The notes under the pieces are model-generated. The model saw only the letters and a list, made by a program, of their open reading frames with translations, was not told the DNA's origin and ran no database searches. This document shows positions 1-6,118 of a stretch of 6,118 nucleotides of DNA, in pieces. Within the stretch, counting starts at the first letter, position 1. The number at the start of each line of letters is the position of its first letter. This DNA is from an uncultured cyanobacterium (GTDB lineage: Bacteria; Cyanobacteriota; Cyanobacteriia; PCC-6307; Cyanobiaceae), in NCBI GenBank assembly GCA_903831165.1, contig CAIKWV010000512.1, positions 1 through 6,118 on the forward strand, read 5' to 3'. Position numbers and translations under genes: made by a program.

Positions 1-694
1 GACTGATACCGTAGGTGTTGCCAATATTTTTCGAAGTAATATAGTTCCAGTTCGATGAGATAGCAGGATCTTTGCTCCCCGGTGAATATATACTAGTGTA
101 TAGCCATTGATTGTCCATTTGGGCCATGTAGGTAGACCCGTCGAATTCCGTCAGCGCCAGAGGACCGTAGGCAGGAAAAAGATCTGCCACCTCCCAATAA
201 TATGGAGTGAATAGATCAACATACCCAGAGCCAACGCCATTGTTGTACTGGCGGAAGATATCGCCTGAGGTAGCGTCTACGCAATAGATGGCCAATCCCT
301 CGACGCCATTCACGGTTTCGACGATGGCAGCCAGCTGTCCGGAACCGATTTTGACTCTCGTGGGCGTTGTGTCGTAATATTGAATATCTTGGTAGAGAAT
401 TTGTGGATCATCCCACTGATTATTACCATAGAATTGCATGACATAAACAGACTGATCTTCTCCCACATAGGCCAGATAGAGATCGCCCCCCACGACTGCC
501 AGAGACGGTGCGTTATTGCTGGTTATCCCCCTAGGCAATTGCTGCCAGTCGGCCCAGCTCTGTCCGCTATCGGTGCTTTGCGTCCAATAAAGGCAAGAAT
601 CCAAACCGCGCCGAGCCATGTAAATGGTGTTGCCATCTCTCACCATCGCCGGACTTTGATTCGATGTTCCGCTGTTGGCTACTGGCGCCCAAAG
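1..694 (-). other. Sialidase-like Asp-box propeller, second copy (runs out of window)
   Basis: Residues about 1809-2039 repeat the second half of the upstream complete propeller. The Asp-box STDSGQSW lies at 554-577. Blade strands are PAMVRDGNTIYMARR, PSLAVVGGDLYLAYVG, a GLAIYCV blade, and PLALTEFDGSTYMAQ. It ends in GNTYGIS, matching GNTFGIG of the other copy. Blades equivalent to the first three of the complete copy are missing: RTX sequence sits directly before it. The ring may be completed by sequence beyond the window. No catalytic sialidase motif was seen. Confidence 0.78.
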
Positions 695-3600
695 GGATGC
701 AACGGAGTCTGGTCCCGTAAAGTCATAGCGCTGATCGGCGTTGCCTTCGAGCTGCAAACTGTCGAATCCTGCACCAGCGTCGATGCGGATGAAGGCATTG
801 TCCTTGATACTGATGCTGTCATCGCCAGCGCCGGTGTAGATCACATCCTTGCCGCCGTTGCTGTTCACCTGATCGGCACCTTGGAGCGTGTAGATCACAT
901 CAGCCAGGGGGGTGCCGATCATCACATCATCGCCGGGGGTGCCCACCTGGGAGGCGATGTTGAGAAAATCGCCGCCAAAGAGGGCGTATTGGTTGTTGAC
1001 GGATTTGCTGGAATCGGAAGGATCCGAGACCAGCATGTCCATGAAGCCGTCGCCGTTGATGTCGATCTTGCCGTCGACTGAGTAGCCGGCCAGGGATGGT
1101 TGGCTGGGTTCGGTTGCTTGGACGTCAACTGGGGCGATCTCGATTTTGTTGGGTGAACCAACTCCGCTGGCCATGAGGACACCGTCCTGCATGTAGAGAG
1201 GGATCAGCGACTGCCCAATCGATGAACTGCCGGATCCATACGAGTTGGAATAGAAGGGGCCTGCGCCCGAATACTGACCAACAGAGGAATTGGGCTTGAA
1301 GCTGTAAAGAGCATCGGCGGCATAGGGATTTACTCCATACGCATATATCCGGGCCTGGTCAGTGGCCAGGGATATATTATAAGCAGACTCCTTAGTAAAA
1401 AAAGAATAGGAGTAAAACGCATTCGATCCGGATTTTGAAGCTAGCAGGCTGCTTTCATCAGCTTCCTGGGCCGTAGCCAAGACGATATTGTTACCATCGC
1501 TCATGAAGGCGAGGACAGTGCGCCCCTGGAAAGTCACGGACGAAACAGGGGATCGACTCCGGAAAGAATTGCCATTTTGATCCTTCAGGATCCCGCTGAC
1601 GCCTTCGTAGGCCGGTCCGGCGTCATTCAAACTGCTCCCCCATTGGGGCAAAGCAGAATCAGGATTGCTGCTGTAGAGATATCGGACTTCGTATTCTTCC
1701 TTTTTTCCACCGACATTGTTATTGGATGGAAAGTAAAGCGCCAACCGGCCTTCCTCAGCGAGGAGAGTTGGGGTCTTGTAATGGGTGGTTTCTATCGTGG
1801 TGCTGGTGCCATCACTGCTCTTGATCTGGTAAGAACTCCAGGTCGTACCAGGATCGCGGGGGTCGGCCTGGGGATCGTCGGGATGGGCGATCCAGATCTG
1901 GTTTGATTGATCGCAGTAGGCCACATACAGCTGACCCTTGTAATAGGCAGCACTGGGGGATGTGTTGTCTGACTTGATGGGACTTTCAGTGCTCGTCTTC
2001 AGCTGGAACTGTTTCCAGCCTCCCACGACAGAATCGTCCTGCACGGCGGACCAGATGTCGTAGCTGTTATTGGCGTTAGCTACCACTCCAGAGAAGAACA
2101 TTTGGACCTTGCCGTAGCTGTCAAGCACGGGTGACGGTGCCGACTGCGATAAAGCTCCAGCCGGATTAAGCTGTTGGTCTGTAGAAACATTCATCGAGTC
2201 AACGTCGCCGCTCTCGTAGCTGAGAAGCGGCTGCAGCCAGCTCTGCAAAAGCGGAATCTCAATATTGCTGCTGGTGGCTGTAATGTCGTTGATCTCGCTG
2301 GCGTTATAGGGGTTGAGCGACGATCTCAGCTGGTCAAGACGAAACGTATTGTTGGCCTTATCAACGGGGAAGAGCGATCCATCCAGCAGGACGGTTTGCA
2401 AGGCATAGGGCTTGGCGCTGTCATCGCCATAGGCCGGGCCCAGCGGCCTGAGCGCCAGCATCACATCATCCACACCATTGCCGTTCACATCGCCAGCGGC
2501 ACGGATGCTCCAGAGTGCCCAGCTCTGTTGATTAACTGCATACAGCGTGGTTGGTGTATCGGCCGCCAGAAAGTCCAGCCTGCCGTCGCCGTTGAGATCG
2601 CCGTAGGCACCGCTGGTGTTGAGTGCCAGCTGCCCCTGGCCACTGGCGGGGCCTAGGGCCTGTTGACTCTGCGCCGCGGTTTCAAAGAACTTGGTGAGCG
2701 AACTCGGGTTGCTTGCGGTAGCGGTGAAGCTGGCGAGGGTCTGGTCGCTCTGGCTGGTGATGCGTGTGATGAGGCTGCTGCTCTGGCCGCTGATGGTGAG
2801 CTGGGGCAGGCGGCCGACGGAGGCTCCGCCGGTGAGGCCGGTGCTGGCTGCGGAGCTATTGGTCGGGAGTGCCGCAGCGAGCTGCAGGGTCTGGGTGGAG
2901 GCGTCGGCTGTGTTGGCATCCAGGAAGGCATCGCTGGTGCTGGCACCTCTGATCAGGCGCACGCCCGTCTTCAGGAGGGGGTTCGGGCTGGCTGCTGATG
3001 CTGCAAGCACCACGTTGTTGGTGGTGATGAGCATGTCGTTCAGGCCATCGCCGGTGATGTCGCCAGCAGCGGTGAGGGTGGAGCTTGTGGAGGGATTCGC
3101 CTGCTGCTGTGCTAACCAGCCACCGTTGCCATTGGGCAGCTGCACCGTGGTGTTCAGCCAGGTCACGCTGTCTGGATTGCTGAGCGCAGGCACAGCGTGG
3201 AGTTGCACCTGGTCCAGTTCGCCCGTGCTGTTGCTGACGCTGCCCAGCAGCAGGCTGCCATTCACATTCAGAGGTGTGGTCGCCAGGGATGTGCTGACGC
3301 CGCTGCTGCTGGCCAGGTTGATGCCCTCCCATTGCAGATTGGCCTTGCTGGTATCGATGCTGCCGTCGGCATTGATCACCACACCGTTCACCGGGGTGCC
3401 ATCGAGCTGGAGGAAGTTGAGCCGCTGCAGGCTCACGGAGCCATCGGTGTTGCGATAACTGAGGCCAAGCCCGGTCGCGGTGGTGGTAAGTCCAGCCGAT
3501 GTGGTGCCCGCTGCATTCGCATCGCCAGGGCTGAAGCTGGAGTTGAGCGTGAAAGTGCGACCACCGGCACCGGTATAGACATTGATCGTGCCGCCGTTGT

Positions 3601-6118
3601 TCACAGCCAGCACCGGCACCCCATTGAGCAGGGTGGCCGTGGGGGCGGCCGTGGCGGTGATCGACTGGAAGCTGCTGCCGCTGTTGTCGCTGCGCTCAAG
3701 TAGCTGCTGTTGGGGAAACCACAGGGGTGCATTGGTGCTAACAGACACGGTGTTGGCCCGACTGGTATTGGCCACGGCCTCCAGCAGGACTTCCTGGCTG
3801 CTGCCGGAGGCCGGCACGGCCAGGATCGATGCTGTCTTCTGCGTCGTGCTGGTGGAAACGGATGGGCGGCTGCCGTAGAAGCTGAAGTCGCCGGATGCAC
3901 CAGGCAGAATGTAGGTGGCCTGCTGGTTAGTGGCGGTATCTGTGCTGTTCAGCAACAGACCGGTACTGTTGCTGCTCAGGCCGATACCAAAGGTGTTGCC
4001 TGTGTCTCGCGAGGCAATATTGTTCCAGTTGGTTGTAGTGCCCGGATCATTTCCGGCCGAGGAGGCGATATAGGCAGTTGTACTTGGTGCACTTGGAGTG
4101 CCACCCGGATAGGCGAGATAGGTCGCTCCGTTAAACGTCGTAGCAGCCAATGCCCCCGATGCGCTGTAGCCAGGTGCATAGTCCTGCGTGCCCAACTTCA
4201 TGGCCGAGCTATAGGTGCTGGTTGTCAGCGGAGTGGCAGAGAAAGTGCGGTAGATGGTGCCTGTCGTGTCATTTGCAACGTAGTAAATGGCCAGCCCCGT
4301 AGTACCGTTCACCGATTCGCCGATGGCCACGGCTCCGTAGCCCTGCTTGGCAGTCTGATTGTTGAAATAAACTTGATTCTCCCATTCATTCCGAGTGGCA
4401 TCCTTAAGCTTCGTAATGTTAATGAACTGATTTCCCTTACCCAGATAGGTCAGGAAAAGAGCGCCATTCACGATCGCCAACGACGGAGCATCCTCGCTGT
4501 ACATTCCTGTGGGGCCAGTTGGCAGTTGTTGCCAGTCGGCCCAGCTCTGACCAGCATCCGTGCTCTGTGTCCAATACAGCGTATTGTCTGAAGCCAGTCG
4601 GGCCATATAAACTTTGTCGCCATCTCTCACCATTGCCGGGTTGAATGGCGATGCTCCACCGCTGGCCACCGGTTCCCAGAGGCCGCCATCCGGGTTGGTG
4701 CTGATCGAGCTCTGCAGGCTGCCATTACTAGCGTCGGTTCCATCAAGGCCCACCCAGCTGATCGAGAGCCCGGAGCTATCGCTTAGGAGCTGCGGCCGGA
4801 ATCGGCTGACGAAAACAGTCTTGCCATCGCCGACTGTGGTGGGGTTACTCCAGACGCTGGGATCGCCACCATTGGGATCCCAGTTGGCGAGGGTAAGTTG
4901 ATTGCTGGGGTCCAAATAGGCGAGATAGAGCTTGTCCTGATACCAGGCCAGAGAGGGGCTGTTCCAGCTCTTGAAGGAAGTATTGGCATCCGTCAGATTC
5001 GTCCAGTTTGCCCAGGTGTTTCCCCCGTCACTGCTTTGATTGAAGTAAAGGCTGTTGTTATTATAACCTTTGACGACGCAATAGATGCGATTGCCAACGG
5101 CAAGAAAGCTCGGGTCCACATCCGAAAGGCCCCCACTCGGGTTCAACCCAGGCAGTACAGTCAACGGGGTGTTGATCGGCTGTGGATTGCTGGTCGGGCC
5201 CGTGAGCCCATTGCTTGCATCCCCATCGGAGACTGGGGCCAGATAGCCAAAGCCTGCTCCCAGCGGCAGGATCGTGCTGGCTCGCCCGTAGAGGAGGCCG
5301 GTGGTGCTGCCAGCACCGGCATTGCCCTGATCTGGCCTGCTGAGATTCGTCTGCAAGAACAGGGCGATGTCGCTGAAGCCGTCGCCGTTGACATCGCCAA
5401 CAGGGATCACCTCAGTGTTAGAGGCGACCTGGAATGTGTAGTCGTTGTAGGCATAACTGGCAAGAATATCTTGGGTATTGGCACCCAGCTCGATCCGCAC
5501 GGTGTCGGTGAATATCCCAGGTTGCCGTGAGAAATAATCACCATAACCGTCACCGTTGAAGTCGCCGAGCGAGCGCAGCGAGCCTTGGGTCTGGCTGGCC
5601 AGACCGTCGAGGAGATAGCCGGTGTTGCTGGCAAGTTTCTGCAGTTGCAGACTGCCGATGGCTTCGAGGTAGGGGTGTCCGAAGGTGAGATAGGCCTGAC
5701 CGTTGATGCCGGAGCCCAGCTGGATGTCGTTATTGCTGTTGGCATCCACATCGCCTGCTCCGAAGCTTCCCTGGCCAGTGGCGGCTGAAACGCCATAGCC
5801 CATCAGTGACAGGATGGGGGTAGTGAGTGATCTGGCATTGGCAGTGCTGTCATCGGCAAACGTCAGGTTGCCGATGCTGCCCGGCTTCACACTGCCTGAA
5901 GCCGGGTTATGGCCGCCAAGCAGTTGACCGCCGCTGCTGTTCTTGCCTTGATTGGCTTGCAGTTGATCAACCAGTTTATCGTTGCCAAACACCACGTAGC
6001 CATTGCCGGCACCCGAGGAGGCATTGGGTGCTTGAACAAGCAGATCGTCATAACCATCTCCATTGGTATCGCCTAGATTCACAACGCCAGTGCCAAACTG
6101 ATCCAGATCCTCGGCTCC
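1..6118 (-). CDS. Giant FG-GAP / Asp-box propeller / RTX surface protein, internal fragment
   Basis: One minus-strand frame is open from base 6118 to base 2 (2039 codons) with no stop. Neither end of the gene is present, so no start, signal peptide, ribosome site or C-terminal secretion signal can be judged. The translation makes sense throughout: FG-GAP calcium loops at about residues 17-25, 123-131, 186-194, 242-250, 1020-1028, 1174-1182, 1210-1218 and 1686-1694; Asp-box propeller sequence at about 333-712, 1322-1660 and 1809-2039; RTX repeats at about 1726-1792. I counted only about four cysteines, and the protein is rich in Ser, Thr, Asn, Gly, Asp and Ala, which is usual for large exported bacterial proteins. 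FG-GAP and Asp-box repeats both build beta-propellers, and RTX repeats bind calcium and mark many type I secretion substrates. Inference: a multi-propeller, calcium-stabilised, secreted or cell-surface adhesin or coat protein. The reading frame is near certain; the biological role is not known. Confidence 0.95.
2..694 (-). repeat. Long direct repeat, copy B (propeller half)
   Basis: This is the partner of 3983-4681, offset by 3987 bases (1329 codons). Conservation is highest around the Asp-box and fades towards the window edge, where the aligned ends are GNTYGIS and GNTFGIG. The left part of this copy is AT-richer (about 38-40% G+C in the first 120 bases). The repeat probably continues past base 1. 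Confidence 0.83.
743..943 (-). other. RTX (hemolysin-type) calcium-binding nonapeptide repeats
   Basis: Residues about 1726-1792 contain GTPGDDVMIG, TPLADVIYTLQGADQV, NGGKDVIYTGAGDDSISI and DAGAGFDSLQLEG. These match the GGxGxDxLx / GxGDDxIxG pattern of RTX calcium-binding parallel beta-rolls, with perhaps four to five degenerate nonapeptides. Such repeats fold when calcium is met outside the cell and are common in type I (ABC-exporter) secretion substrates. Unusually, the block is internal and is followed at once by another propeller rather than by a C-terminal secretion signal. It is a module of a larger protein, not evidence of a hemolysin. Confidence 0.88.
965..1095 (-). other. FG-GAP repeat preceding the RTX block
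   Basis: The loop DINGDGFMD (1037-1063) is a canonical calcium-binding FG-GAP turn. It is followed by MLVSDP and, about 15 residues on, by the strand YALFGGDF, whose Phe-Gly gives the family its name. It joins directly to the RTX repeats about 20 bases downstream in the protein direction, so two different calcium-binding modules are adjacent. Confidence 0.87.
1141..2155 (-). other. Diverged six-motif Asp-box-like beta-propeller
   Basis: Residues about 1322-1660 show six blade-like strands at 40-70 residue intervals: PSPVLDSYGKVQMFFSG, PSAAYYKGQLYVAYCD, TPTLLAEEGRLALYF, PVSSVTFQGRTVLAFMSDG, ISLATDQARIYAYG and LIPLYMQDGVLMASG. The second matches PSLAWYQDKLYLAYLD of the upstream propeller closely. 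One degenerate Asp-box core, DPGTTW (1838-1855), follows it. The six-motif count and roughly 340-residue length fit a sialidase-type six-bladed propeller, but Asp-boxes are nearly gone and no catalytic arginine motif is evident. The fifth and sixth blades (about 1210-1425) are notably Tyr/Ser-rich. An alternative is a generic WD/kelch-like propeller, which I think less likely. Confidence 0.65.
2160..2439 (-). other. Unassigned linker between FG-GAP and propeller
   Basis: Residues about 1227-1320 include a polar stretch with FRLDQLRSSLNPYNASEIND and a more hydrophobic IPLLQSWLQPLL. They end in an Asp/Ser/Gln-rich joint just before the next propeller begins near SAPSPVLDSYG. No family is recognised. 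The frame stays open and the composition resembles the rest of the protein. Confidence 0.45.
2440..2625 (-). other. Tandem FG-GAP calcium loops
   Basis: Two loops lie 108 bases (36 residues) apart: DLNGDGRLD at 2573-2599 and DVNGNGVDD at 2465-2491. Each sits after an AxGD strand (GAYGD, RAAGD) and before a hydrophobic strand (FLAAD, VMLALRPLG). The tight spacing suggests VCBS/dockerin-like or short FG-GAP units rather than full 60-residue blades. The second loop has Asn in place of the central Asp, a substitution that still allows calcium binding in this family. Confidence 0.8.
2630..3028 (-). other. GC-rich Ser/Thr/Ala linker
   Basis: Residues about 1031-1163 are dominated by Ser, Thr, Ala, Leu and Gln, with runs such as LPTNSSAASTGLTGGASVG and LTISGQSSSLITRITSQSD. 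No domain is recognised. The two 60-base lines from 2761 to 2880 count to about 70% G+C, far above both ends of the neighbouring propellers. This explains why several long false open frames overlap on both strands here. It is probably a flexible or extended spacer between FG-GAP units. Confidence 0.6.
3029..3079 (-). other. Isolated FG-GAP calcium loop
   Basis: The loop DITGDGLND (3035-3061), preceded by LTAAG and followed by the hydrophobic strand MLITTNNVVL, is a clear FG-GAP/VCBS calcium-binding turn. It stands alone, about 430 bases from the next loop, so its propeller partners are either diverged or contributed by the flanking linkers. Confidence 0.75.
3090..3980 (-). other. Ser/Thr/Ala-rich beta linker with a possible relict Asp-box blade
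   Basis: Residues about 713-1010 match no family I can name with confidence. The sequence alternates short hydrophobic strands with Ser/Thr/Asn/Gly turns, consistent with an all-beta or stalk-like segment. One stretch looks like a decayed propeller blade: SDNSGSSF at 3668-3691 fits the Asp-box with Asn replacing the key Asp and Phe replacing Trp. It is followed by the blade-like strand ATLLNGVPVLAVNNGG. Further on come strands such as NGVVINADGSID and NVNGSLLLGSVSNSTG. It could be a separate Ig-like or adhesin-type domain, or an eroded propeller. Confidence 0.5.
3983..4681 (-). repeat. Long direct repeat, copy A (propeller half)
   Basis: This stretch aligns collinearly with 2-694 at about the same length (233 against 231 codons). 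By eye, 39 of the first 56 residues are identical, and in the 21-residue core around LYWTQSTD...QSWADWQQLP all but one match. At the DNA level a 20-base run is identical, at 4530-4549 here and 543-562 in the other copy. Both copies lie in the same orientation and frame, so this is an in-gene domain duplication, not a mobile element. Confidence 0.85.
3983..5122 (-). other. Sialidase-like Asp-box beta-propeller, complete copy
   Basis: Residues about 333-712 hold six or seven similar blade motifs, each a hydrophobic strand, a turn with Gly, then an aromatic strand: PSFLAVGNRIYCVV, PSLAWYQDKLYLAY, RPQLLSDSSGLSISWVG, PAMVRDGDKVYMAR, PSLAIVNGALFLTY, a GLAIYYV blade, and ALAATTFNGATYLAY. Two canonical Asp-boxes (S-x-D-x-G-x-T/S-W) are present: SSDGGNTW at 5012-5035 and STDAGQSW at 4541-4564. 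A length near 380 residues suits one propeller. No (F/Y)RIP arginine motif or clear sialidase catalytic set was seen, so I read it as a non-enzymatic fold, perhaps glycan- or protein-binding. The second half is duplicated at the left end of the window. The assignment to the BNR/sialidase superfamily is from motifs only. Confidence 0.8.
5270..6118 (-). other. FG-GAP/VCBS (integrin-alpha-like) repeat block, four loops
   Basis: Residues 1 to about 283 contain four regularly placed calcium loops. They read DTNGDGYDD (6044-6070), DVDANSNND (5726-5752), DFNGDGYGD (5537-5563) and DVNGDGFSD (5369-5395). Each is preceded by a short hydrophobic-Gly strand such as VVNLGD or EVIPVGD. Several are followed after 15-25 residues by a Phe-Gly or Tyr-Gly strand end (VVFGND near residue 44, YLTFG at 5678, LLYGRAS near 5280). 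This is the FG-GAP pattern of integrin-alpha-like propellers, where the Asp/Asn side chains of the loop bind calcium. The second loop lacks the central DG and may bind poorly. More repeats probably precede it, since the window opens mid-repeat. A Pro/Gly-rich joint (about 5130-5270) leads into the next propeller. Confidence 0.88.

Noticed and set aside
743..943. Calling the gene a hemolysin or RTX toxin
   Set aside because: Only a short RTX block is present. No toxin domain, acylation site region or hydrophobic pore-forming segment is seen, and the rest is propeller repeats.
380..1081. A 233-codon plus-strand open frame
   Set aside because: It lies opposite the FG-GAP/RTX and Asp-box coding region. 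Its Val/Asp/Ala/Gly-rich tail is what the complement of Asp-Gly calcium loops gives.
1381..1420. AT-rich stretch with an A-run as a promoter or terminator
   Set aside because: It encodes the continuous in-frame segment AFYSYSFF followed by TKES, so the low G+C is explained by codons; no hairpin or gene boundary is present.
2653..3332. Minus-strand alternative frames at 2653-2946 and 2856-3332
   Set aside because: They are out of frame with the continuous coding frame and read as low-complexity Ser/Pro/Ala or His/Gln/Arg-rich chains, typical of frame shadows.
2174..3703. Several overlapping plus-strand open frames (2174-2656, 2663-2998, 2691-3458, 3197-3703)
   Set aside because: They overlap each other in different frames in the GC-rich part, where chance stops are rare. 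All are antisense to the continuous minus-strand frame and none shows a family motif.
3710..4591. A 293-codon plus-strand open frame
   Set aside because: It is antisense to well-formed propeller and linker sequence. Its translation is an irregular mix rich in Cys, Arg, Gly and Ala, with no domain and no ribosome site that stands out.
3983..5122. Calling the gene a sialidase (neuraminidase)
   Set aside because: Asp-boxes are structural and occur in many non-sialidases; the arginine and RIP active-site motifs were not found.
4898..5530. A 210-codon plus-strand open frame and a minus-strand one at 5161-5400
   Set aside because: Both are shadows of the FG-GAP and propeller coding sequence, with no independent support.
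1037..6070. Recurring short DNA motifs around the Asp-Gly loops as a CRISPR array or regulatory repeats
   Set aside because: The similarity comes from the shared codons of the calcium loops. Spacing is irregular and all copies lie in one coding frame.

Overview
The whole 6118-base window lies inside one protein-coding gene on the minus strand. Reading the reverse complement from base 6118 down to base 2 gives 2039 codons in a single frame with no stop. Both the start and the stop codon are outside the window, so a caller that needs both ends sees only short shadow frames here. Residue numbers below count from the codon at 6118-6116 as residue 1.

The encoded fragment is a very large, repetitive, acidic, cysteine-poor protein that looks secreted or surface-bound. 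Two repeat families alternate along it. One is the FG-GAP/VCBS (integrin-alpha-like) repeat, recognised by calcium-binding loops of the DxNxDGxxD type. The other is a sialidase-like (BNR/Asp-box) beta-propeller, recognised by S-x-D-x-G-x-T/S-W turns and recurring blade strands of the form P-S-L-A-x-x-x-G-x-L-Y-L-A-Y. A short block of RTX (hemolysin-type) nonapeptides is also embedded. In protein order (right to left in the window) the layout is: four FG-GAP repeats (6118-5270); a Pro/Gly-rich joint (5270-5130); a complete Asp-box propeller (5122-3983); a Ser/Thr/Ala-rich beta linker with a possible relict blade (3980-3090); one FG-GAP loop (3061-3035); a GC-rich Ser/Thr/Ala linker (3030-2630); two FG-GAP loops (2625-2440); a further linker (2440-2160); a diverged six-motif propeller (2155-1141); one FG-GAP repeat (1095-965); RTX repeats (943-743); and a second, partial copy of the Asp-box propeller (694-1) that runs out of the window. 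The two Asp-box copies (4681-3983 and 694-2) are recognisable duplicates.

No operon, RNA gene, mobile element, promoter, terminator or CRISPR is visible, as expected inside one gene. The RTX repeats suggest a type I secretion substrate of a Gram-negative bacterium, and calcium probably rigidifies the protein outside the cell. The combination resembles the giant surface proteins of aquatic bacteria, and a picocyanobacterium of the Synechococcus/Cyanobium kind is my best guess. That guess rests on general style only and is weak. No sialidase catalytic arginine motif was seen, so I infer an adhesive, structural or ligand-binding role rather than an enzyme.
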